Assembly (NCBI GenBank): GCA_938743325.2
Contig: OW568875.1
Location: 248,001 to 312,000 of the forward strand
Source of the DNA: Pycnococcus provasolii
Taxonomy: Eukaryota > Chlorophyta > Pseudoscourfieldiophyceae > Pseudoscourfieldiales > Pycnococcaceae
Reading direction: 5' to 3'
Length of the DNA stretch: 64,000 nt
The stretch's first letter is position 1; each line of letters begins with the position of its first letter. The position numbers and the translations under genes were made by a program. The notes beneath the pieces were generated by a model, which worked only from the letters and a program-made list of their open reading frames with translations, did no database searches and was not told the origin of the DNA. Positions 27,914 through 36,810 of this stretch are shown one piece after another.

Positions 27914-29638
27914 TTACGGCGTCAGACGATTTGGATCGCGCGGGAACAGGCTGGTCTTGCGAATGTTATTCAGGCCCATGAAAAGCATGACAACTCTCTC
28001 CAGTCCAACTCCGCATCCTCCGTGCGGCGGAGCTCCGAAGCGAAGCATACCACCCTCGCCAGCGTACAGATTGACCGTCTCGGGGTCAACGTCGAGCTCC
28101 TTGCCACGCTGAATGAGCAGCTCCGGGTCGTGGATACGCTGTGCACCGCTGATAATCTCCTCGCCACGGATGAACACGTCAAAGCTGTTCGACAGCTTGT
28201 CGTCCTCCGGGCACGGCATCGTGTAGAACGGGCGCACGGAAAGCGGGTACTTGTGAAGGATGAAAAAGTCCGTCTTGTACTTCTGCTTGACGAGCTTGCC
28301 GAGCACGCGCTCCGTCTCCGTGTTCAGGTCGCCGTACGGGTCGACGTGCGTGTACCCAGCCTCGTGGAGCATCTTGATACCCTCGGCAAACGTGAGCTTG
28401 AGAGCCTTGGGAAGGAATTCGATGTCCTCGAACGGGTACTGTTCGCGCACGGCGTCGAGCTCCTTTTTGAACCTCTTGTTCAGGCCCTCGAAGATGTAGT
28501 TGAACATGTCGCCAATCACGTCGAGCACCTCGAAGTAGTGTTCCTTGATGCTCATCTCAATGTCGAGACCCGTAAATTCGCACAGGTGGCGGTGCGTGTT
28601 GGAGTCCTCTGCGCGGAAGACTGGCCCAATCTCGAACACCTTGTCGAAGTCACTACAGATGCACATCTGCTTGTACACCTGAGGACTTTGCGCGAGACAC
28701 GCCGGCCGTGCGAGGCTGGGGTAGTTTCCCATGTACTGCAGCTTGAAGACGGACGAGCCTCCCTCGGACGCACCGGCAATCAGCTTCGGTGTGTGTATCT
28801 CGCGGAATCCCTTCGAGAGAAGGATCTCGCGGAACAGCATGCAAACACCGCTCTGTATCTGGAAGATGGCGTTGTTTGCCGGCGTGCGAAGGTCGAGCAC
28901 GCGGTTGTTGAGTCGGTGATCCTGCAGGACTGTGGGCAGGTTCTCGCCTCGCGCCTTCGCCTCCTCCACCTCCTTCGTGCTTCGCGCGGCATCCGCGAGC
29001 TCGAACGGCAGCGCGGTGGACGTCTTGCTGACGGTTGAGATTCCCGTCACCTGAATTTCGACATCCTGCTGCGTACAGCTCTTCACCTTTTCACCCGGCT
29101 GGCGCACGAACCCCGCCACGTCGACCATGGACTCTTTGGGTATGTTGGACGCGTACTTGACCATGCCCTTGGAGACGGTAACGTCGTCGACGAACATAAT
29201 CGCCTGCACTGTGAAGCTTTCCGAGCGCAGCACGAGGAAGGCGGACTTTCCCTTACCTCGCACCGCCTGCACACGCGCTCGCACGAGCACTTCCTGGTCC
29301 TTTTTGGTCAAGTCGAGATCGCGCACGGTTGTCCACGTTTTCCCGCTGATGTTTTTGCTCTGGATCATCTCCGCGTCACCGTACCTGTGCTTGAGCGGAT
29401 CGTTCTCGTCAACGGATGATGCCTGTGCAGCTTGTTTCGCAGCGTTGGCAGCTTTTTTCGCTTCCTTCGCCGCTTTGGCTGCAGCTTTCTTCTCCGCTTT
29501 TTTGCCCGATGATCCCGCAGCAGCTGCATCAGCATCGTGAGCAGGAGCAGCAGCAGAGGTAGATGCCCCTGAGACACCAGCCGCACCACCAGAGGCAGCA
29601 GAAGAGGGTAGCGTCACAGACCTATCGTCGAACCACAT
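27914..29638 (-). CDS. DARS1: Aspartyl-tRNA synthetase, cytosolic
   Basis: Class IIb aminoacyl-tRNA synthetase, 574 aa from the ATG at 29638; the longer frame upstream begins in leader sequence. After an Ala/Lys-rich eukaryotic N-terminal extension (residues 20-75, a tRNA-binding helix) comes the OB-fold anticodon-binding domain (WTTVRDLDL...VLVRARVQAVRGKGK...FLVLR). The catalytic domain shows motif 1 region FREIHTPKLI, the flipping-loop GASEGGSSVF, QSPQ, motif 2 FRAEDSNTHRHLCEFTGLD and motif 3 GCGVGLERVVMLF, ending in the family signature SLFPRDPNRLTP. The archaeal/eukaryotic type is clear, and it has no organelle-type insertion. It charges tRNA-Asp in the cytosol. Confidence 0.96.
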   Translation of the reverse strand: MWFDDRSVTLPSSAASGGAAGVSGASTSAAAPAHDADAAAAGSSGKKAEKKAAAKAAKEAKKAANAAKQAAQASSVDENDPLKHRYGDAEMIQSKNISGKTWTTVRDLDLTKKDQEVLVRARVQAVRGKGKSAFLVLRSESFTVQAIMFVDDVTVSKGMVKYASNIPKESMVDVAGFVRQPGEKVKSCTQQDVEIQVTGISTVSKTSTALPFELADAARSTKEVEEAKARGENLPTVLQDHRLNNRVLDLRTPANNAIFQIQSGVCMLFREILLSKGFREIHTPKLIAGASEGGSSVFKLQYMGNYPSLARPACLAQSPQVYKQMCICSDFDKVFEIGPVFRAEDSNTHRHLCEFTGLDIEMSIKEHYFEVLDVIGDMFNYIFEGLNKRFKKELDAVREQYPFEDIEFLPKALKLTFAEGIKMLHEAGYTHVDPYGDLNTETERVLGKLVKQKYKTDFFILHKYPLSVRPFYTMPCPEDDKLSNSFDVFIRGEEIISGAQRIHDPELLIQRGKELDVDPETVNLYAGEGGMLRFGAPPHGGCGVGLERVVMLFMGLNNIRKTSLFPRDPNRLTP

Positions 29639-30429
29639 CTTATGTACTATGAAACTAAAACAGATAAGTACCGTAGAGCAAGAAAGGGATCGATGATTGA
29701 AAGTGATGATGCGTGGTGATGGGAGCGAGTGGTCACCCACCGGTGATGGGGCCCGGGCTGCCGGGGGGGATAGAGAGAGCCGCCGCCGACCTCCCCCAAC
29801 CACACCCCTGGAAGTTCGTTCGTTCACCTACAGGTAAGGGCAACCCCGGGGGAGAGCTGAAAGAAACACCCCTGGGGTTTTATGCAATGGTGGTTCCCCA
29901 CTCACACGGAGGGTTTATTACTACCAGCTATTAAAAAACTACTAAAACGGGTGATCCTCGACGAGTTTGGTCGAAGCGGCTGTCCGCGCGTGACGACATG
30001 GTCGAAGCGCTGGCGCTGTTCGGTGGAATCGAAGAACATTGCGGCCAATTGGACGACGACTTGGTTTTTATTCGTGGGAAAGTATGTCAGAGTGTGTGCT
30101 TTGAATCGACGCGGCCACGGGTTTGGCAAACTGGTTGTTGTTGCGGCGGCGGCGGCGCCAGCCTGTACTACAATCATCATCAGTGCTGCTACCGCTGCTG
30201 CTACGAGCGACACCGTCATCGCCATCGCCATCGCCATTCTTATTTCTTGATTATGTGGATGAATCTTGTGAGGGCAATTTAACTCTCGGATCGCACAACA
30301 GATGTGATTCGGTTCGGTTGGTCCCTTTATTTTTTTACACCATTCGATAACCCCTAGTAGCGAGAGTTTCACACGACAGGGTAAAATCATATTTTGTTTT
30401 TACACACCATTCATCATGGCGGTCAGTTG
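29639..30429. other. Spacer between AspRS and the ligand-gated-channel-like gene
   Basis: About 790 bp. It has a GC-rich palindromic patch (29745-29770), a repeated CACCCCTGG element (29803, 29870) and a GCC/ATC microsatellite (30138-30240). A weak candidate gene on the minus strand is listed separately. Confidence 0.4.
29902..30237 (-). CDS. Doubtful small secreted protein (111 aa)
   Basis: From the ATG at 30237 the frame gives a strongly hydrophobic, signal-like N-terminus (MAMAMAMTVSLVAAAVAALM then MIVVQAGA) followed by a basic, Ser/Arg/Pro-rich tail of about 75 residues. The hydrophobic part is encoded by ATGGCG/GCCATC microsatellite DNA, so it may be chance. No similarity recognised. 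It would lie between two genes on the same strand. Confidence 0.2.
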   Translation of the reverse strand: MAMAMAMTVSLVAAAVAALMMIVVQAGAAAAATTTSLPNPWPRRFKAHTLTYFPTNKNQVVVQLAAMFFDSTEQRQRFDHVVTRGQPLRPNSSRITRFSSFLIAGSNKPSV

Positions 30430-31953
30430 TTAGTCCTCGTCCCTGTTTGAGATACCATCGCTGCTTCCAAGCATAAGATGGCTCCTGTTGTGCCGCTCCG
30501 AGGCAGCAGAGGGTACGCTGCGTTGTTGGTATCCACCGGGAAGCAATAGTGCGGAGTGCTCTGCGGCAAGGTCGCGATCAGAAGGGAATCCGGATGATGG
30601 ACCTTGCATTTCAACGCCGTATTCCATATCGTGATAACGTTCCGACGGCTGTGCATGACGAGGGCCAACAAGCGGAAGCAGGCGGCGGAGGTATGTGAAA
30701 TGTGCAACCGTGCCGACAACAGGCAAAAGTGCGTAGAAAAAGAGCGTCAGGTACGGGGATGCAAGATCCGACGTCGGACTCACGAATGCTACCGCAAACC
30801 AGCTCACAAATGTGCTCAGTGCGAGGTACACGCCGATGACAATGTTCAGAGTGCGCGCGTAGCTCCTGTACTTCCTACGGTTGATCTTCATCCAACTGCG
30901 ACGGTTGAGGAAGTACAACGTCGCGTTGAAGGCAAGCGTTAACCATAGAAGGCCGTACACGCTGATCATGACACGGTCAAAACGCGTGAAACGGCTCGAT
31001 CGGAATGCCGTTGATGTGATGCTCAAATGAAAGAGAACTGTGCTGATGAGCAAGCCTGAGTTGGCCGAGTACCGGCTTGACAAGTCGTCGATAGGATGCA
31101 TGACGAACGTGCACAGGACAAGCGACGCAACTGCCGCAGGCACGAGAAAGTATCTGAGCAACGCTTTGGCGACGCTGTTTCGCCCAATCGCATACAGGGA
31201 GACGCGCCGTCTGGGAGTGATAACCGAGCCGTCGCTGAGCAGACACTCGTCCTTTTCCTCCTTGTTACCGTCCCCAGCCGCCTCGCACGCCGTCTCGTTG
31301 CCAGTCACACAGCCTGTCAAGGGTGGATAGCACTTTGCGCTTGCACGCGTACCCCAGGTCAAGCTTGCGAACTGCACGCCGTTCGCGACGTTGCTCGATA
31401 GCCCTGTGAGAGAATTCAGGACGCACATGTTTTCAACAGTTCTTCTGCCAAAGTGCGCGCCAGCTTGTTGTCCAGAGTTTTCCATGACATCTTCTTCGAC
31501 AAGCACAGCAAAGTCTTGACTGTGAAATGGAAAGTCTCTCAACGTGGCTTTGTAGCTTAGAATGCCCATGACACGAGAGCACTTAAAAGTAGGTACCTCA
31601 GCACCTTTCGGGCAGCTTTCATACTTCGTGTACCTGTCGCCGTTGACGAGACGGGCCACCGGCTCGTCGTTATTGTCACCCAGTAGTTCTGCAGGCCTCC
31701 ACAGCGCGTCTCGCGGGCAAGCTGGCGCCGGCGATTTGAAGTACGAGTCAATACCGGCCGAAGAAGACGCCTGCAAAGACAAGGAGTTTGTGACATGAGC
31801 ACTGTCATTGCCGTGTTCCGTTTCCGCCAATTTGTCTCCGCGGTAGACCTTCGTGTACAGGAGGAATTCCGCGGTCGTCAGGCCCGTGAGCGCGTCGTCG
31901 CCGCTGAGCGCGAGCAGGTACACGCCCACCGCGAGCGTGAGAGCACCGGCCAT
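30430..31953 (-). CDS. Pentameric ligand-gated ion channel-like membrane protein
   Basis: 507 aa from the ATG at 31953; the frame opens at a TTG. An N-terminal hydrophobic segment (signal or anchor, residues 1-18) is followed by an extracellular domain of about 240 residues. This contains KATLRDFPFHSQDFAVLVEE, matching the Pro-loop (F-P-F/M-D-x-Q) of prokaryotic and protist pLGICs, without the Cys pair of animal receptors. Then come the channel helices: M1 YFLVPAAVASLVLCTFV, the linker PIDDLSSRYSANSG, M2 LLISTVLFHLSIT, M3 FDRVMISVYGLLWLTLAF, and two further hydrophobic helices instead of one (around 365-390 and 400-420). The cytoplasmic tail is about 75 residues. A channel gated by a small ligand is expected; ion selectivity cannot be read. 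An extra helix and the weak ligand-site residues are unusual. Confidence 0.65.
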   Translation of the reverse strand: MAGALTLAVGVYLLALSGDDALTGLTTAEFLLYTKVYRGDKLAETEHGNDSAHVTNSLSLQASSSAGIDSYFKSPAPACPRDALWRPAELLGDNNDEPVARLVNGDRYTKYESCPKGAEVPTFKCSRVMGILSYKATLRDFPFHSQDFAVLVEEDVMENSGQQAGAHFGRRTVENMCVLNSLTGLSSNVANGVQFASLTWGTRASAKCYPPLTGCVTGNETACEAAGDGNKEEKDECLLSDGSVITPRRRVSLYAIGRNSVAKALLRYFLVPAAVASLVLCTFVMHPIDDLSSRYSANSGLLISTVLFHLSITSTAFRSSRFTRFDRVMISVYGLLWLTLAFNATLYFLNRRSWMKINRRKYRSYARTLNIVIGVYLALSTFVSWFAVAFVSPTSDLASPYLTLFFYALLPVVGTVAHFTYLRRLLPLVGPRHAQPSERYHDMEYGVEMQGPSSGFPSDRDLAAEHSALLLPGGYQQRSVPSAASERHNRSHLMLGSSDGISNRDED

Positions 31954-32535
31954 CAGCGTGCTCAAGAAGTGATGGCAGGTGCGGAAAACGCCGGACGGAA
32001 AACCGTTTTGCGGCCGGGCAAGGGAGCTTGCAAGAGCGAGTGAGGAGGCCCACCGATGGGATCCACCAATGGTCGGACGCCCGGAGCTAATATTTGGCCG
32101 GTACTTTTTCCTACCTTAAGGTTAGATGATTCTGGTGGTCAATCCAAGAGATAAATCCGACCGGTGGATCCCATGAGCGAACTTGCACAGCAGGCTACAG
32201 TATGTTGTTCGTACTACTAAAGGTTTATGTATGACTGACAGCAAGTACCGTACCGTAAGATACCGTATGGCACAAATGTATTTGGTATCATGTAACGTAT
32301 AACTATTTCGCATGGTAAAAGTTACTGTCTTCGTTGTGATTAATGATACAAAGCGCTATATATAGTCTAGTCAACCTCTCCGCCGTACATGTACTGTACT
32401 GTACTGTACTGTACTGCAAAGAATAGATAGATATATTAGATAATAATAATAATATATACGCTTATGAGCGCTGTGAGCAACCTTGTGAGTGAGCAGGACA
32501 AGTGACACTCCTCAGGAGTGCCAACTCTTTCCAGC
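31954..32535. other. Spacer upstream of the ligand-gated-channel-like gene
   Basis: 582 bp. Contains CCGGTGGATCCCAT-type short inverted repeats (32052-32064 and 32158-32174), a TATATATAG box at about 32357-32365, an ACTGT pentamer run (32393-32416) and an AT-rich end. No gene seen. Confidence 0.45.
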
Positions 32536-35500
32536 TTACGCGGAGTTGACGCCCGAATCTGAGCCGCCTTCACCACTTGAACCAGAAATGTTGTCGATCG
32601 CGTGCGAGGCAGTGTCTTCCGGCGGCGTCGATACGCTACCTGGAAGCTTCGTCACCTCGGCCGGAGGCTGGGGAGGGGAAGGCGTCCGATGCACAGCCTT
32701 CATGATCGCTCCTCGGTTATCTCCTCTCGCAGGGACGTACATGCTCTCCATCACGTTCCTGAGCTCGCTCACGGGTTCCACGCCATCTCTATCCAAGTGA
32801 AGGTACCATAGCAGAGCCCCCTTGTCTTTCGGATCTGTCGGATAGCCCACATCCTCAGTCTCAGTCCGCTCGCCCGTTGCATAATCGGTCATGATCAGCT
32901 GCTCTAGCTTGGACGCGAGCTGTGGATTCAGGTTCATCATATGAGTGATTGAATCCTGATGCAGCACAAATAGGGCGCTGTGAAGCTTGGTGCGAGCTGT
33001 CTCGTATCGTCTAGTCGTCGCGAGAGCCGCAAGGTCGCCAAAGCTGTCACCCTCCGAGCTAACGTGCTCCAACTTTTCTTCTTCCGTGTTGGGCTTGAGG
33101 ACGTGCTCAACGGTTCCACGCACGACGAAGTACATCTCCTTGCCGTACTCGCCCTCGCGGAACACGTAGTCGCCGGGTACATAAAATTGCATCTTCATGA
33201 TCTGCACCACGTGGCTGATGAACTCCTCGTCGAGATTTCCGAAGAAGGTGATATTTTTCACCGTCTCGCGATTGACGTAAAGTAGCACCTCGTTCTTTAG
33301 CCTCGCGGTGAGCTCGTCTAGAATGTTGTCCTCGGCAAAAGCAGATCGCTGCGAGAGGTAGTGCTCGTAATACTTCTTCACACGCCGCTGAAGATTGCCG
33401 TTCAAATTCTTCTCATTCATGTAGTTCTTCACCTCCTGCAGCCGCTCCTTCTGCCGCTGCGTAGTCTCTGACATGCGTGCCACAAGGCTAACAACGCTGC
33501 CGACGATGTAGCCAAATACGGTCACGCCGAGAAGCATAGCAAAGCTCGAGTACAGAAGCTCCGCATCCGATCCGGCGATGATGTCGCCGTACCCGACGGT
33601 TGTCATGGTCGTGAAGGACCAGTAAAGCGACGCCACGTACTTCGTTGCCAAGCTCTCCGTCACGAGCCCGTCCTCCACCCACCACACACATCGAACGGCG
33701 TCGTCCGAGCAGTACTCCACTTTAGAAGGCGTGGCATGAGACTCTTGCATGCCGCTGAGCGTGACGTAGAACCAGAAGCAGGCGAGCAGGTGAGCGATGA
33801 AGTACACCTGAACGAGAAGGCCCATATAGCGCAGCAGCACCGGGCTTATGTTGTAATCCTCCTCGAGCACGCTCACGAGCTTGCCAAGACGCGCGAGCTT
33901 GAGAAGGCGAACGAGACGCAGAATGCGTACAAGCTTAAGGGCCCGCAGCGTCTGTCCCCCACCACCAACCAACTGACCTATGACAAAGTCAATCGGCACG
34001 GTTGACACAAAGTCAATCGTGAACCATCCTTTCAGGTAGTTGTTCGCGATCGCATTCGGGACTGTTTCGACGACTCCGCTGACGTCAACGAATGCCGTGC
34101 GAAAATTCACGGCAATGTCAATAAAGAATCCGATGTCGCACATCCAGTCGAAGACATACCACCCGCCTGTGGCGGGGTAGTCGAAGCCGAGGCGGAACGG
34201 GGTACTTATGACGCTGTACAGAATCAGAAAAGCCACGATGAGATTGATGCGCGTCTTCAGGTCAGAATCAGGTGGGATGATGTATCGCTTGTAGAGACTC
34301 TTCTCCGTCTCCTCCGTCTCCTGGGGCATGAAAATCTTCTTCCCTTTCTTAAGCGCCTTCTCTATTGCCTCCTGCGTAAGTCCCGTTGCCTGAGCCGCCG
34401 TCTCTAACGAGGGGCGCATTTCTCTCTGCAGCATGCTTGCCGTCTGCAGCATGCTTGGCGTCGGCCCTGCCATTGGTGTCTGAGGGGCGCTCACGGATGC
34501 ACTAGGGGACAAGCTGTCACCTTCCCTACCAACATTGAAACTCGAAAGACGTCTCATCGTCTCTGCGCGCGATATTGGCACGTCAGCTTGACCCGTGCTC
34601 GGATCAAAGCGAACCAGTCGGCGCGTCTTTACTGTCTGATGTGCATGCTCGTCGTGCAATTTCTGTTCGCTGAATGACATGCTCTTCATGTCTAGACCAG
34701 GCATGAGCTCTCCATTTGGCATCACGATGAACTTTGCCATCTCGTAGATGAGATCCTTCGAGCTGGCGCTCGTAGCAGCCGCGTGCCGCCTGATCTTTTC
34801 TCTTCGGTCAGCTAGAGCCTTTCCAACATTCATTTGACACACATGCTTAAGGATCCACATGATCGTCATCGGCTCAGGAGCTTCTATGGCCGTATGCCTC
34901 GGACCTCCCTTATTCGGCGAGTAGATAGACTTGGGCTGTGGCGAGTCCCCCGATGCTTTATCTTCAACCTTCTCCTCATCATCATCATCTCCACTTCCCT
35001 CACCTCGACTTTCCATCTCCTCGCAGGTCTCTTCTCCTGACTCAATCGAATTCATGATCTGGTCAAGAGAATTCCCGCGCTCGTCGCTGATCTTAAGCAT
35101 CCTTTCGAGCGCCTCAGGATTGAACTGTAGCGCCTCCTCGAGGTCGTATTTTGACAAGCTGAATATCTCGCAGTATGTGGTTGCGCGCAGGCCAACCTTG
35201 CGAACGGCACCCTTCAGCAGGCTCATCTCGCCGAAGTGTTCTCCCTTGTCGAGAAACCCGATGATGATCATCTTCTTTCCACGTCGCATGTTTAGTTCAA
35301 CCATGCCGTCGTAGAGGAAGTACATCTCCACTCCCATCTCACCCTCCTTGGCAACGACGTCGCCAGGAAGCGCGAAGAATGGTCTCAAGTTTATCACGAT
35401 CGACGAGATGAAGACGCTGTCCATATCCTTGAACAGCGTCATGGTGCTAACAATAGATTTGTTAGCCTCCATTGACACCTTGTCTCTGAGGTTGCTGCTA

Positions 35501-36810
35501 AGTTCTCGCATGATGCCCTGCTCGTCGAACACCGATATGCGCTGCAGGTAGTACTGGTAGTACTTTCGGATGCGCATCTGAAGTTCGCGAGGCAGCTTCC
35601 GATCCGTCATGTAGTCCTTCATGTTCTGCATCTTTCTCTTGATGGCGCCACCCTGGATGTCGATCGTATCAATCAGCGTCGCGATGTTCCCGATGAGGAA
35701 ACCGAAGATGCTCGAGCCAACGAGCTGCGTGAAGATGGAGTACATGCGCTCCGCGTCGTTGACGGCGACCACGTCTCCGTAGCCAACTGCGGTCATCGTC
35801 GCGATCGTCCAGTAGAACGAGGCGAGGTACTTCGTGCGGAACGTCTTGCCCTCGAGGCCGTAGTTAGACACCCAGTTGTTGTCCTCGTAGTCCTTCAACG
35901 TCGAGATGGCGTACCACATGCACGCCAGCATGTGGCTGACGAACACAATGTTGAAAAGCAAGCGCAGCAGACGAACCATGGCCGCGTTCATGTTTATCGC
36001 CTCCTCGATGTCGTTGACGATCTTCGCCAGCTTCTTCAGGCGCGCGAGCTTGAGGAGGCGGAGCAGGCGAATGATCTTGATGATCTTGAACGCTGACGAG
36101 CCGCTCGAGCCGAGCACCACCTCCGCGAGCAGGTCGAACGGCACGGTGGACACGAAGTCGATGGGAAACCAGCCGCGGACGTAGTTTTTGGCGATTAGGC
36201 CTACGTCGGTGACGAGCAGCTCTTGGTCGTCGTAGTAGCCTGTCATGAAGTTGAGTATGATGTCGATGCCGAACATGCAGTCGATGGAGATGTCGAGCCA
36301 GTAGAAGAAGCCCGTCGCCTCGTGGTCGAACCCGAGCCGGTATGGGATGATGAGCACGGAGTATAGGATCGGAATGCCGAGCACGAGGTCCCACGTCACA
36401 CGGCCTGTGCTCTGTGGGTCTATGACTCTGCTTTTTGACTTGAACGCGCGCGCCGCGTTCACCTTCGTGATGGCGGACAACCACTTCTTGCGTGCTGCTG
36501 AACCTTTCTGGTCGGCGGCAAAGGCGCCAATCACGCTTCTCATCTTCGTGGCCGTGGCGAACGCCTTTTGGCCTTTGTCCTCCGCTGCGTTGTTTTGTGT
36601 TGAAGGCGAAGCCTCTTGCGACGACATCCCACGTTCGTAGTCGCCTGCTTCGCTCGGGCTTTTCCCAGCCTCTCTCTCTTTCTCTTTCTCTTTCTCAGCT
36701 TCTCTTTCGCTCACCTGCAGGAGAAAGCTCTTCGAGCCCGCGAGGTCGCCCTTGTCAGGCTTCTTGATCCTTCGCGTCTCCTGCGACTTGAGAGCCGCAC
36801 CGTACATCAT
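32536..36810 (-). CDS. Tandem-duplicated voltage-gated K+ channel of KCNH/CNG superfamily (two 6-TM units, two cNMP-binding-like domains)
   Basis: 1,424 aa in one frame. It contains two complete channel units. Unit 1: S1 from about residue 150, S4 KIIRLLRLLKLARLKKL, pore TMTAVGYGDVVAV (about 345), C-linker and cyclic-nucleotide-binding-like domain (PGDVVAKEGEMG...HFGEMSLLKG, about 475-580). Unit 2: S4 LVRILRLVRLLKLARLGKL, pore TMTTVGYGDIIAG (about 1073), and a second domain (PGDYVFREGEYG...SFGDLAALATTRR, about 1190-1290). GYGD filters predict potassium selectivity, and the S4 arginines predict voltage sensing. The two binding pockets lack the clean R-T/S-A phosphate cassette, so gating may be independent of cyclic nucleotides, as in KCNH. 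Two polypeptides would form one pore. No ankyrin or PAS domain was seen. The N-terminus is Lys/Glu/Ser-rich. Confidence 0.93.
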   Translation of the reverse strand: MMYGAALKSQETRRIKKPDKGDLAGSKSFLLQVSEREAEKEKEKEREAGKSPSEAGDYERGMSSQEASPSTQNNAAEDKGQKAFATATKMRSVIGAFAADQKGSAARKKWLSAITKVNAARAFKSKSRVIDPQSTGRVTWDLVLGIPILYSVLIIPYRLGFDHEATGFFYWLDISIDCMFGIDIILNFMTGYYDDQELLVTDVGLIAKNYVRGWFPIDFVSTVPFDLLAEVVLGSSGSSAFKIIKIIRLLRLLKLARLKKLAKIVNDIEEAINMNAAMVRLLRLLFNIVFVSHMLACMWYAISTLKDYEDNNWVSNYGLEGKTFRTKYLASFYWTIATMTAVGYGDVVAVNDAERMYSIFTQLVGSSIFGFLIGNIATLIDTIDIQGGAIKRKMQNMKDYMTDRKLPRELQMRIRKYYQYYLQRISVFDEQGIMRELSSNLRDKVSMEANKSIVSTMTLFKDMDSVFISSIVINLRPFFALPGDVVAKEGEMGVEMYFLYDGMVELNMRRGKKMIIIGFLDKGEHFGEMSLLKGAVRKVGLRATTYCEIFSLSKYDLEEALQFNPEALERMLKISDERGNSLDQIMNSIESGEETCEEMESRGEGSGDDDDEEKVEDKASGDSPQPKSIYSPNKGGPRHTAIEAPEPMTIMWILKHVCQMNVGKALADRREKIRRHAAATSASSKDLIYEMAKFIVMPNGELMPGLDMKSMSFSEQKLHDEHAHQTVKTRRLVRFDPSTGQADVPISRAETMRRLSSFNVGREGDSLSPSASVSAPQTPMAGPTPSMLQTASMLQREMRPSLETAAQATGLTQEAIEKALKKGKKIFMPQETEETEKSLYKRYIIPPDSDLKTRINLIVAFLILYSVISTPFRLGFDYPATGGWYVFDWMCDIGFFIDIAVNFRTAFVDVSGVVETVPNAIANNYLKGWFTIDFVSTVPIDFVIGQLVGGGGQTLRALKLVRILRLVRLLKLARLGKLVSVLEEDYNISPVLLRYMGLLVQVYFIAHLLACFWFYVTLSGMQESHATPSKVEYCSDDAVRCVWWVEDGLVTESLATKYVASLYWSFTTMTTVGYGDIIAGSDAELLYSSFAMLLGVTVFGYIVGSVVSLVARMSETTQRQKERLQEVKNYMNEKNLNGNLQRRVKKYYEHYLSQRSAFAEDNILDELTARLKNEVLLYVNRETVKNITFFGNLDEEFISHVVQIMKMQFYVPGDYVFREGEYGKEMYFVVRGTVEHVLKPNTEEEKLEHVSSEGDSFGDLAALATTRRYETARTKLHSALFVLHQDSITHMMNLNPQLASKLEQLIMTDYATGERTETEDVGYPTDPKDKGALLWYLHLDRDGVEPVSELRNVMESMYVPARGDNRGAIMKAVHRTPSPPQPPAEVTKLPGSVSTPPEDTASHAIDNISGSSGEGGSDSGVNSA

